The notes under the pieces were generated by a model. It worked only from the letters and a program-made list of their open reading frames with translations. It was not told where the DNA came from and made no database searches. Below, piece by piece: positions 39,087 through 47,460 of a DNA stretch of 64,000 nt (the stretch's first letter is position 1; every line of letters starts with the position of its first letter). The position numbers and the translations under genes are program-made. Source of the stretch: Alteromonas genovensis (lineage in GTDB: Bacteria; Pseudomonadota; Gammaproteobacteria; Enterobacterales; Alteromonadaceae); assembly GCF_010500895.1 (NCBI RefSeq), contig NZ_JAAAWO010000004.1, forward strand, positions 1 to 64,000. The letters are read 5' to 3'.

Positions 39087-40151
39087 ATGCAGGGCACACG
39101 CACTATGGCGCCAGAATGGCATGATGCAGACGCTATCATGCTGGCATGGCCTCATGCCCAGACCGACTGGGCACTATGGCTTGAAGAAGCCAGAGACACC
39201 TATCTCAACGTCATAACTGCAATAAACCGATATAACGCAGGGGTAATACTACTTTGTGCACCCGCCGATATCGACGACCTCACGGCGCGCCTTGCACCTG
39301 ATGCAAAGGTATTAATTGTACCTGCCACATATAACGACACCTGGGTGCGGGATTATGGGTTTATAACCTGCTTAGATAGCGACAAAAACGGCTCGCCAGT
39401 GGAATTTCGCTTTAACGGCTGGGGCAACAAATTTAACGCTGAAGACGACAATCTTGCCAATCAGCGATACCTGGCCGCTCTGTGTAAATCAGTATTGAGA
39501 AGCAGCCCTATTGTTGCTGAAGGCGGCGCACTTGAAATTGACGATCAAGGGCATTTGCTAACCACTGCACAATGTTTGTTAAACCCAAAACGCAATGCTG
39601 ATATGCCGTTGTCTTCCTATGCTGATGCGTTCAGCGATATATTGGGATGTAGCAAGGTTACCGTATTACAACACGGGCATCTTGAAGGTGATGACACCGA
39701 CGGTCATGTAGACACGTTGGTGCGATTTACGCCTAATACAGGCCTAGTCATTCAAGCGTGTGATAATCGCCCTGATGACAGTCACTTTGAAGGGTTGAAG
39801 GCACTTTGCGACGAATGCGCCTGTGCACTTCCAGAGCATCAGCAGTACCGCTTACCGCTGCCGCTCATCAACAACGAGGACGGCGATAGATTACCCGCCT
39901 CTTATGCTAACTATCTTATTTGCAACGGCGCTATTTTGCTCCCTATTTACGGGCAAGACGAAGACAGGGAAGCGATTAATGTTATTCAGAAAGCGTTTCC
40001 AAATTACATTGTTGAACCAATTGATTGTCGTGTACTCGTAAAGCAATACGGCAGTTTGCACTGCATTTCTATGCAAGTGCCAAAAAATACGCTGAAAGAC
40101 GACATCATTGAGACATTAAGGAAAGGAGTATCACTACATGCCCCCAAATAA
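39087..40151 (+). CDS. aguA: Agmatine deiminase
   Basis: This enzyme hydrolyses agmatine to N-carbamoylputrescine and ammonia. The 354-residue product is of the peptidyl-arginine/agmatine deiminase family. Catalytic segments are TWVRDYGF, HGHLEGDDTDGHVDTL (His and Asp) and the nucleophilic Cys near the C-terminus in YGSLHCISMQ. Its last 14 nt overlap the start of the amidase gene that uses its product, so the two are translationally coupled. No arginine decarboxylase is in the window, so agmatine must come from elsewhere. Start is the ATG at 39087. Confidence 0.93.
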   Translation: MQGTRTMAPEWHDADAIMLAWPHAQTDWALWLEEARDTYLNVITAINRYNAGVILLCAPADIDDLTARLAPDAKVLIVPATYNDTWVRDYGFITCLDSDKNGSPVEFRFNGWGNKFNAEDDNLANQRYLAALCKSVLRSSPIVAEGGALEIDDQGHLLTTAQCLLNPKRNADMPLSSYADAFSDILGCSKVTVLQHGHLEGDDTDGHVDTLVRFTPNTGLVIQACDNRPDDSHFEGLKALCDECACALPEHQQYRLPLPLINNEDGDRLPASYANYLICNGAILLPIYGQDEDREAINVIQKAFPNYIVEPIDCRVLVKQYGSLHCISMQVPKNTLKDDIIETLRKGVSLHAPK

Positions 40152-41031
40152 GTTAAAAGTGGGCCTTGTGCAGCAGGCTGTAAGCGATAACGACAAAGCG
40201 ACAAATTGGAACAAAAGTGCCGAGCAAGTGGCTAAACTTGCCGAGCAAGGTTGTGAATGCATTTTGCTACAAGAGCTGCACAGCACCTTATACTTTTGCC
40301 AGCAAGAAGACACCGACGCCTTTGATTTAGCAGAGCCAATTCCAGGACCGGCGACAGACTTTTTTGGTGAGCTCGCTGAAAAACACAATATCGTTTTGGT
40401 TACCTCTCTTTTTGAAAAGCGCGGCTCAGGGCTTTATCACAATACTGCGGTCGTCTTTGATAGAAGTAGGGAGATTGCCGGGAAATATCGCAAGATGCAT
40501 ATCCCTGATGACCCGGGTTTTTACGAGAAGTTTTACTTTACACCGGGCGACACCGGCTTTGAACCCATACAAACAAGTGTTGGAAAGCTGGGTGTACTAG
40601 TGTGTTGGGATCAGTGGTATCCAGAAGCGGCGCGCCTAATGGCAATGGCCGGTGCAGACTTGTTGTTTTATCCCACCGCAATTGGCTGGGATGTGAACGA
40701 CACTGCCGAGGAGCGCGCCCGTCAACATGGCGCGTGGGAAACCATTCAGCGCTCGCACGCTGTGGCTAACTCAGTTCCGGTTATCGTAGCCAACCGTACT
40801 GGCTTTGAAGCGTCACCTGTTGAAGGCGACCCAGGTATTCAGTTCTGGGGGCAGAGCTTTGTAGCAGGCCCCCAGGGTGAAATACTGGCAAAGGCTGGGG
40901 CAGATGGTGAAACTACGCTATCAGTTGAGCTTGATATGGAACGTACCGAGCAGGTTAAGCGCATTTGGCCTTACTTCCGTGACCGTCGCATAGATGCCTA
41001 TGATGACCTAACAAGACGCTGGCGCGACTAA
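40138..41031 (+). CDS. aguB: N-carbamoylputrescine amidase
   Basis: This nitrilase-superfamily enzyme cleaves N-carbamoylputrescine to putrescine, CO2 and ammonia. The catalytic triad is visible: Glu in LLQELHSTLYF, Lys in KYRKMHIPD and Cys in VCWDQWYPE. The 297-residue length is normal. GGAGT lies 9 nt before the ATG. It overlaps aguA by 14 nt. Together they complete the agmatine route to putrescine. Confidence 0.94.
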   Translation: MPPNKLKVGLVQQAVSDNDKATNWNKSAEQVAKLAEQGCECILLQELHSTLYFCQQEDTDAFDLAEPIPGPATDFFGELAEKHNIVLVTSLFEKRGSGLYHNTAVVFDRSREIAGKYRKMHIPDDPGFYEKFYFTPGDTGFEPIQTSVGKLGVLVCWDQWYPEAARLMAMAGADLLFYPTAIGWDVNDTAEERARQHGAWETIQRSHAVANSVPVIVANRTGFEASPVEGDPGIQFWGQSFVAGPQGEILAKAGADGETTLSVELDMERTEQVKRIWPYFRDRRIDAYDDLTRRWRD

Positions 41032-41034
41032 CCC

Positions 41035-41130
41035 AAATAAATGGGGGGCAGAGTGAAATAAATGGACGTCAGAGTGCATTTTTTCAAAGCAGCAGCAGCT
41101 TCTAAATTGTAATCTGACCCCATTTTTGTC
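41035..41130. repeat. REP-like element: two tandem 21-bp repeats and an inverted partner
   Basis: Two adjacent 21-bp copies (41035-41055 and 41056-41076) follow AAATAAATGG(N)4CAGAGTG and differ at 3 positions. An inverted copy, AATCTGACCCCATTTTTG (41111-41128), lies 34 bp away. The family core AAATGGGGTCAGA is one I have seen flanking RAYT (REP-associated tyrosine) transposases in proteobacteria. No transposase is nearby, so this would be a non-autonomous or decayed copy. The assignment is by memory only. Confidence 0.6.
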
Positions 41131-41146
41131 GAGCCTGTGGTGTACA

Positions 41147-41188
41147 AATGCTGCGTTTTAAATGCGATGCTTTAAACGCTATGTTTTA
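41147..41188. repeat. Three tandem 14-bp repeats at the pdeM 3' end
   Basis: AATGCTGCGTTTTA, AATGCGATGCTTTA and AACGCTATGTTTTA stand head to tail. The last overlaps the final codons of pdeM. The units resemble those of the array at 31938-32111 (ATGCTGTTTTAAA). Confidence 0.65.
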
Positions 41189-41931
41189 AAAATAATACCG
41201 TCGTACATCATAAATGTATTCCTTTCGTTTTTTGCCAGCAGTGACAGCATCACCTCATCCTCGATGTCGAGGCCGCCGGTAAATTGACCAAAGGCTGGCA
41301 TAACAAATAGCTGACTCGTTGATATAAAACACTTTCCCGAGTATCGCCTGCGTGAGATTGCGGTTCGCATTTTAGGGTGAAAATGACCAATAATTTGCGC
41401 TCTATTGCCAGTTTTTGTGTTGTTTCCTAAGTTATTTTCTAAACCAGCTTCGGGCTCATGACGAAACACCACATCGTAAGCTCCTTCTTTATTAAGATGT
41501 ATCTCCTCACAAGCTTCGCCGGGGATGCCCTCCGGCAAGTCAGGATCGTGATTGCCCTCTACCCAGCTCCACTGTGTCACTTGCGATACTAAATTGCATA
41601 GAAAGGCGCGGTCTTCAGCTGTCATTCGAGCCATACTGTGCTTGTCGTGAAAACTATCGCCTAAACTAATGACTCTTGCCGGCTGATAATCTTTAATAAT
41701 AAGCGCTAGGCGCTTAAGGGTTGCTTGAGAGTCTACACTTGGCAGCGGATTACCATAACTTCGTAAGTAGCTTCCCTTTTCTAAATGCAAATCTGACACC
41801 ACCAGCCAATCTAGCGCCGGCAAATACGCCACGCCTCTGGCATCTAGCACCCACAGAAGACCTGCAAATTTGGTTATACTGAGTTTTCTTTTTGCTAACT
41901 GAGTCGTTAGCCAACTGTCGCTGATTGCCAA
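41179..41931 (-). CDS. pdeM: Ligase-associated DNA damage response endonuclease PdeM
   Basis: PdeM is a calcineurin-like phosphoesterase found with an ATP-dependent DNA ligase, an Lhr-like helicase and an MBL-fold exonuclease in a presumed DNA repair set. The 250-residue product has metallophosphoesterase motifs SDLHLEKGSYL, SLGDSFHD, EGNHDPD and GHFHPK. The start is a TTG at 41931 with AGG six nt upstream, only 10 nt after the helicase stop, so it is coupled to the helicase. The C-terminal codons overlap a tandem repeat. Confidence 0.93.
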   Translation of the reverse strand: MAISDSWLTTQLAKRKLSITKFAGLLWVLDARGVAYLPALDWLVVSDLHLEKGSYLRSYGNPLPSVDSQATLKRLALIIKDYQPARVISLGDSFHDKHSMARMTAEDRAFLCNLVSQVTQWSWVEGNHDPDLPEGIPGEACEEIHLNKEGAYDVVFRHEPEAGLENNLGNNTKTGNRAQIIGHFHPKMRTAISRRRYSGKCFISTSQLFVMPAFGQFTGGLDIEDEVMLSLLAKNERNTFMMYDGIIFKT

Positions 41932-41941
41932 TGAATACCTA

Positions 41942-44404
41942 TTATTGTGTTTGCGAAAGTAGTGCGCGTACGTCTTCTAGCATGTTTTCAGCCTCAGCGT
42001 ACAAATCTGCTTGCTCGATGATTGCCTGAGCCCCTGCGCCTTTTATTTGTTCACTGCGAACATTCAGCACAATAGGAATAGCCATGGGAGACACTTTTTC
42101 TAAATTGACCAAGGTCGCGCTATCAACATAGCGAATAAGCAGGTTTGCCAGCCTGGATAAATCTAGCAACTCTCGCTCTGCGTCCTCTCTCGCCACTTTT
42201 AATAAAATATGGTCAGGGTCGTGCTCACGCAAGGTGTCGTAAATTAAATCTGTCGAAAACGTTACCTGTTTCATGGTTTTTTGACTGGCGTGGTAGCGCT
42301 GCTCCGTGAGCCCGCTCACCACAGCAACCTGGCGAAACGACCGTTTTAGCATAGGTGCCTGCAACATCCAGTCTTCTAACTCGTCGCCCAATATATCGGG
42401 CTGGAATAAGCGCTGAAGCTGCTGCTGTGTAATTGGGTTCACCGACGCTATTGATAGCCCGTAGTCAGTAACGCTAAAGCTAAGGGGTTTAATACTCATC
42501 TTTTCCATACGACGGGTTAACAACATGCCAAGGGTTTGGTTGGCCTTTCGCCCGTCGAAGGTGTAATACAGCGTGTAATACGCTTGTCGAAATGGAAATT
42601 GCTCTACCAATACATTGCCGGGCTTTGGCAGTTGAGAGAAGGCTTCTTGAAGAACTAACCATTCTTGCACTTGTGTAGGCAGTACTTTCCACTTCGAGCT
42701 ATCAGCTAAAATCCCTCTTACGCCATCAGCTAAGTACGTAGACAACGGCATTTGCCCGCCACCGTAACTCGGTATTTTAGGCTCTTTTGCCTTGGCAGGC
42801 TTCGCGTGAAGCTGCATGTCTCTAATTGCTTCGTATTTAAGTACTTCACCGGCAAAGTAGAATGTATCGCCTGGAGTAAGCTGCTGAGCAAAATACTCCT
42901 CCACTTCACCAATAATTTTGCCCTGATTACCACGGCGTATTCGTTTAACTTTAAGACGGCCAGACTCCACAATTGTGCCAATATTTTGCCTATGCCGCTG
43001 GATCACGCGCCGATTCGCGGGGGAAAACGTACCGTCGTCGTTTTCTAATAGCCGCTGATAACGCTCATAGGCATTAAGAGCACTGCCGCCATCTAATGTG
43101 AACTGCCATAGTTTATCAAAATCACTTCGGTCTAACCCTTGGTAAGGGGTGGCGTTTAGAATTTGTTGGTACAAGGCGTCAGGCTTATCGGCCTGACTGC
43201 ACAAACAGTTCAAAATAAACTGGGGAATAATATCCAGCGCCCCCGAGTGCGGGGCATCGCCATCTAGCTCACCTTTGTTAATGGCATCTATTGCAGCCTG
43301 ACATTCTAGCGCTTCAAAGCGATTCGCTGGGACTAACAGCGCTTCGCTAGGTTCATCCAGTCGGTGATTAGCCCGCCCAATACGCTGCAATAATCGGCTT
43401 ACCCCTTTCGGCGCCCCCACTTGTATAACCTTATCCACATCGCCCCAGTCTATGCCCAGCTCTAGTGCAGATGTACACACCACAGCGCGAAGCATAGCGC
43501 TTGCCATCATAGCTTCGGTTTTGCGACGTTGCTCTTTGCTTAAACTACCGTGGTAAAGGGCAATAGGCAGTGCCAGTTTGTTCACTTCCCACAGCATTTG
43601 AAACAGCAATTCCGACTGCGCTCGGGTATTAACAAACACCAGCGTGGTTTTCGCTTTTTCTATTGCCTGGTAAATATCATCAATGGCATAGCGCGCCATA
43701 AACCCACCGAAGGGCATTCGTGCTTTTGAATGCAGCATATCTACCTTGGGCTTCTCCCCTGCCTTTACTTTAACAATGTTGGCAGTACTGTCGCTGCCTG
43801 CTAGCCAGGCGCCAAGTGTTTCAGGGAAGGCCACGGTGGCTGATAAACCAATACGCTGCATGGCTGGCGATAAAATAGATAGCCGCGCTAACGCTAAAGA
43901 CAAAAAGTCACCACGTTTATTCGCCATTAAGCTGTGGGTTTCATCTATGATCACCCGCTTCAGCTTGCCAAATAGTTTATCTGCATCAGCATAGCTCAGC
44001 ATTAACATCAGCGACTCAGGCGTAGTTAATAATATATGCGGGGGCTTTTTACGCTGGCGCTGACGTTTGTGGGAAGGTGTATCTCCGGTTCGCGTTTCTG
44101 CGCTAATACCTAACCCCATTTCTTCAATAGGCTGCAGCAAGTTGCGATGTATATCCTGGGTGAGCGCTTTTAGGGGAGAGATGTATAAGGTGTGCAACCC
44201 CGTAAAGTTTGACGTGCTCAGTAACGCATCCAACTCTACTAGACTCGGTAAAAAGCCTGATAATGTTTTTCCCGCTCCTGTAGGTGCAATAAGCAAGGTG
44301 CAGTCATGCTGGTCTTTTTCAACAAGCATATCCCGCTGATAATCGCGAAGCTGCCACCCTTTCTTTTTAAACCATTTGGCAAATACAGGAGGTACTGATT
44401 TCAT
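41942..44404 (-). CDS. Ligase-associated DNA damage response DEXH-box helicase (Lhr-like)
   Basis: This is a superfamily 2 DNA helicase of the Lhr type. The 820-residue product has Walker A APTGAGKTLSGFLPSL, the DEXH motif DETHSLM, GLSATVA, a helicase C-terminal domain with LQRIGRANHR, and a long Lhr-type C-terminal region. Family members sit next to a DNA ligase, exonuclease and PdeM. It is the first gene of the helicase-pdeM pair. The upstream region (44405-44634) is shared with a divergent metallophosphoesterase gene. Expected role: unwinding of damaged DNA ahead of nuclease and ligase. Confidence 0.94.
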   Translation of the reverse strand: MKSVPPVFAKWFKKKGWQLRDYQRDMLVEKDQHDCTLLIAPTGAGKTLSGFLPSLVELDALLSTSNFTGLHTLYISPLKALTQDIHRNLLQPIEEMGLGISAETRTGDTPSHKRQRQRKKPPHILLTTPESLMLMLSYADADKLFGKLKRVIIDETHSLMANKRGDFLSLALARLSILSPAMQRIGLSATVAFPETLGAWLAGSDSTANIVKVKAGEKPKVDMLHSKARMPFGGFMARYAIDDIYQAIEKAKTTLVFVNTRAQSELLFQMLWEVNKLALPIALYHGSLSKEQRRKTEAMMASAMLRAVVCTSALELGIDWGDVDKVIQVGAPKGVSRLLQRIGRANHRLDEPSEALLVPANRFEALECQAAIDAINKGELDGDAPHSGALDIIPQFILNCLCSQADKPDALYQQILNATPYQGLDRSDFDKLWQFTLDGGSALNAYERYQRLLENDDGTFSPANRRVIQRHRQNIGTIVESGRLKVKRIRRGNQGKIIGEVEEYFAQQLTPGDTFYFAGEVLKYEAIRDMQLHAKPAKAKEPKIPSYGGGQMPLSTYLADGVRGILADSSKWKVLPTQVQEWLVLQEAFSQLPKPGNVLVEQFPFRQAYYTLYYTFDGRKANQTLGMLLTRRMEKMSIKPLSFSVTDYGLSIASVNPITQQQLQRLFQPDILGDELEDWMLQAPMLKRSFRQVAVVSGLTEQRYHASQKTMKQVTFSTDLIYDTLREHDPDHILLKVAREDAERELLDLSRLANLLIRYVDSATLVNLEKVSPMAIPIVLNVRSEQIKGAGAQAIIEQADLYAEAENMLEDVRALLSQTQ

Positions 44405-44634
44405 TAATTAACTTACTTCCATTTTTTACTCGTTATACGCAGGTTACCCAGTTAGGTTTACCAGCAAGGTTTATTTGCATTGGCTACATTCCTCAATACT
44501 CATGCACTGACCCGTCCTTGCATGTAAAAGAAGGCATTTAAACGAAAAGGCTTTCACCTAACTGATTTCAGAACAGCACCGTAACGATATCGTCATGAAG
44601 GTGTCAATTAACTGTCAAGTTGATTGGTTAGGGT

Positions 44635-45474
44635 ATGCCCACACCAAATGACTATTTGAGCATTTCAATGATTAAGGCTCCTCACTTCAGAAGCGTTTTT
44701 ATCTCAGATACACACCTTGGCAACAAAGACTGCAAAGCAGAATTTCTTCTTCACTTTCTCAACAATATGACCTGCGACAGGCTTTACCTAGTGGGCGATA
44801 TTGTAGACATGTGGTCGATGAGCAAACAGTTTCGTTGGCCTGATGCGCACAATGAAGTGATACATAAAGTTATCCAGCTTAGTCATGAATCTACAAAAGT
44901 CATTTTTCTACCGGGCAATCACGATGCCCCCTTACAGAAGTATTCAGGAATGCAGTTTGGCGATATAGAGATAAAGCGCCAATACGTGCATGAAACCGCA
45001 GCGAACAAACGCTACTTGGTGTTGCATGGTGATCAATGTGATGGCGATGTAACTTTAGGCCGCTTTCACGCCTGGATTGGCGATAAGGCGTATGATGCGC
45101 TGCTATTTGCAAACCGTTGGTTTAACCTGCTGCGAAGCTGGAGAAAACAAAGCTATTGGTCGTTAGCAGGCTACATCAAGCAGCGAGTGAAAGGCGCAAA
45201 TAAGGCCATAGCTCGGTACAAAAACGCCGCTACCAAGCGGGCGAAAGAGCTGCAGCTTGATGGCGTCATTTGCGGCCATATTCACCACCCAGAATCAGAT
45301 ATGGTGAATGGGATTCATTATGTGAACGATGGCGATTGGATAGAAAATTGCTCTGCGCTAGTTGAAGACAACGCCGGAAACTTGCAGCTATTAGACTGGG
45401 TTGTGTATACCAAACAAGAAACGGTGTCTGAACTAGACCTTAGACACCTCGATTCGAAAAATAAGGCGGCGTAA
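44635..45474 (+). CDS. LpxH-like metallophosphatase
   Basis: The 279-residue product is a calcineurin-fold phosphoesterase of the UDP-2,3-diacylglucosamine diphosphatase-like group: FISDTHLGNKDCKAEF, VGDIVDMWSM, LPGNHDAPLQ, VLHGDQCD and GHIHHPESD are the metal motifs. LpxH in E. coli is 240 residues and differs in the lid region. This protein carries a basic segment (KQRVKGANKAIARYKNAATKRA) typical of the related family found also in organisms with their own LpxH. It may instead act on other nucleotide or lipid substrates. Start ATG 44635; an ATG at 44668 is also possible. Its place between halves of the repair locus is unexplained. Confidence 0.8.
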   Translation: MPTPNDYLSISMIKAPHFRSVFISDTHLGNKDCKAEFLLHFLNNMTCDRLYLVGDIVDMWSMSKQFRWPDAHNEVIHKVIQLSHESTKVIFLPGNHDAPLQKYSGMQFGDIEIKRQYVHETAANKRYLVLHGDQCDGDVTLGRFHAWIGDKAYDALLFANRWFNLLRSWRKQSYWSLAGYIKQRVKGANKAIARYKNAATKRAKELQLDGVICGHIHHPESDMVNGIHYVNDGDWIENCSALVEDNAGNLQLLDWVVYTKQETVSELDLRHLDSKNKAA

Positions 45475-45517
45475 TGCGCACGTCAACCAAATGAATGCAT
45501 GTGAAAGACATTAGCCA

Positions 45518-46339
45518 TTGAAGAAACTTAAGCGGTATCAGTACGAGCGCTATGCCGTACTGTGTAAGTTGGCATATCCGAAAGAATTTGACTATTCATC
45601 ACTGGGCTTTTCAGCCCATGAGCACCATGCTGTGTGCGATTCACGCGGCACCGTAGTGGCACGCATTCTCTGTCGCCCAAACAAAAAAGAAGTTATCGTG
45701 CTGTTCAGGGGAACCCAATCCATCCGAGATTGGTTACTCAACTTTTGTATTTTCCCAAGTAAAGCCAAAGGAAACTTTAAAGATAAATCAACGCACAACG
45801 GCTATGTTCATTTTGGCTATCAGCTTCTCCTCAACCAAAAAAGCAAGACTAGGATCCCCTTACCTGCTGACAGTAAAAAAACCAGCGTAACGCTCAGTAT
45901 ATATGAAGATATCGAGGCTAAATTGGCACCGCTTATCGAGTCAGGTAAACGCATCACACTTACCGGCCATTCGTCTGGCGGAGCCATGGCGGTTTTAGCA
46001 GCGCAGCGCCTTGAATTGGCATTTCCTAAAAGCGTGCGCCGCGTTGTCACTTTTGGACAACCTTCTACCAGCTATCGTCGATTCTTTAAGCATTACTTAC
46101 TGCATCACCGCACATTTAGAGTCGTTTGCGACCTAGATATTGTCACCTTCCTTCCCCCTATTCCAGGGCTGTTTAAGCACCTGGGGCGCTCGCTTTGGCT
46201 ACATAACGAGCGTGTTTACGACAACGCCAAGCCTATCTGGCGGCTATATCGGGTTATTTCCCAGTGGCTGATTTCCCCCATCTCATATCACTACATGCAT
46301 AAATACATTCGCAACAAAGACTTCTTCGATAAACATTAG
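45518..46339 (+). CDS. Class 3 lipase family protein
   Basis: The 273-residue product has an alpha/beta hydrolase core with the nucleophile motif LTGHSSGGAMAVLAAQ (residues about 148-163) and upstream VIVLFRGTQSIRDWLLNF, which matches the fungal-type class 3 lipase pattern (FRGT). The catalytic Asp is likely in RVVCDLDIVTFLPP and the His in the SYHYMHKYI stretch near the C-terminus. There is no signal peptide, so the protein is probably cytosolic. The start is a TTG at 45518 with only weak ribosome binding sequence. It is placed 43 nt after the LpxH-like gene and 104 nt before the exonuclease. Confidence 0.82.
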   Translation: MKKLKRYQYERYAVLCKLAYPKEFDYSSLGFSAHEHHAVCDSRGTVVARILCRPNKKEVIVLFRGTQSIRDWLLNFCIFPSKAKGNFKDKSTHNGYVHFGYQLLLNQKSKTRIPLPADSKKTSVTLSIYEDIEAKLAPLIESGKRITLTGHSSGGAMAVLAAQRLELAFPKSVRRVVTFGQPSTSYRRFFKHYLLHHRTFRVVCDLDIVTFLPPIPGLFKHLGRSLWLHNERVYDNAKPIWRLYRVISQWLISPISYHYMHKYIRNKDFFDKH

Positions 46340-46443
46340 GGCCTGTTGAGCGAAGTAAAAAATTGAGCTATGCAGGCTAAGTGGTCGCTTTATCTTTTCT
46401 GTCGTATGTACATTTACTGCAAATACAGAGGGAAACGCTGCCT

Positions 46444-47460
46444 GTGCATCCATCAACATGGTTAAAAACTGATAATACTGGCTTGTACTGCGAACCGGGT
46501 GGGTTTTACATCGACCCCATGACCGAAGTAGACACTGCATTAGTGACTCACGGCCATGCTGATCACGCGCGGGCCGGACACCATACAGTTTATGCCAGCG
46601 TAGAAACCCTAGCCATTATGCAAACTCGCTACGGCGAGGATATGGCCGAAAAGCAACACACTGTATCATTAGGTGAAAAACTCACCTTTAATGATGTCAC
46701 GGTAACTTTTTATCCCGCGGGCCATATATTAGGCTCTACGCAAATACTCTTAGAATACGGTGGCTACAAAGTGGTGGTATCTGGCGATTATAAACGGCGT
46801 CACGACCCCACTTGTCCGCCTTTTCAAATTGTGCCTTGCGATGTGCTTATCACCGAGGCCACTTTTGGACTGCCTGTTTTCGAACACCCACCCATTGAGA
46901 ACGAAATAGAGAAATTGCTTCACTCGCTGCGGGTATTTCCCACTCGGTGTCATCTGGTAGGCGCCTATGCCTTAGGCAAGTGCCAACGTTTGATTATTGC
47001 GCTTAGAGAGGCAGGCTACCACAAACCTATTTATTTGCATGGGGCTCAGTTGAAGTTATGCGATTTATACCAACAGTTTGATATTGACCTTGGCGAACTT
47101 ATTCCCGTCTCGCAGGTTGACGATAAAAAAGAGCTCGCGGGAGAAATTGTGATTGCTCCGCCTTCTGCATTGGCAGATAGATGGTCGCGAAGTCTTCCTA
47201 ATGTGCGCACGGTGATGGCATCGGGCTGGATGCAAATTCGCGCCCGCGCAAAGCAGCGAAATGCCGAACTCCCTCTTATTATTTCCGATCATTGTGATTG
47301 GCCTGAACTACTTAGGACTATTGAGGAAGTTAACCCGAAAGAGGTGTGGGTGACTCACGGAAGAGAAGATGCGCTGATGTATCAAGCTGAAAAGATGGGG
47401 TTTAAAGCCCGAGCATTATCATTGGTGGGCTATGACGAGGAGGAACAAGGAGGTGATTAA
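46444..47460 (+). CDS. Ligase-associated DNA exonuclease (MBL fold)
   Basis: This is a metallo-beta-lactamase-fold nuclease of the type found with Lhr-like helicases and ATP-dependent ligases. The metal motif is THGHADHARAGH, followed by GHILGSTQILLE, GDYKRRHD, the beta-CASP region with EATFGLPVFEH, and a late VTHGREDAL. I start at the GTG at 46444 (338 residues, VHPSTWLKTDNTGLYCEPGG), because family members begin at this point; the frame is open to 46381. It overlaps the ligase start by one base (TAATG), with GGAGGTGATT as the ribosome binding site of the ligase. Confidence 0.9.
   Translation: MHPSTWLKTDNTGLYCEPGGFYIDPMTEVDTALVTHGHADHARAGHHTVYASVETLAIMQTRYGEDMAEKQHTVSLGEKLTFNDVTVTFYPAGHILGSTQILLEYGGYKVVVSGDYKRRHDPTCPPFQIVPCDVLITEATFGLPVFEHPPIENEIEKLLHSLRVFPTRCHLVGAYALGKCQRLIIALREAGYHKPIYLHGAQLKLCDLYQQFDIDLGELIPVSQVDDKKELAGEIVIAPPSALADRWSRSLPNVRTVMASGWMQIRARAKQRNAELPLIISDHCDWPELLRTIEEVNPKEVWVTHGREDALMYQAEKMGFKARALSLVGYDEEEQGGD

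Noticed and set aside
41035..41130. Insertion sequence
   Set aside because: There is no transposase and no target-site duplication; only short REP-like repeats are present.
44405..44634. SOS (LexA) box upstream of the DNA repair genes
   Set aside because: I looked for CTGT-N8-ACAG in the divergent gap and before the exonuclease and found no convincing match.
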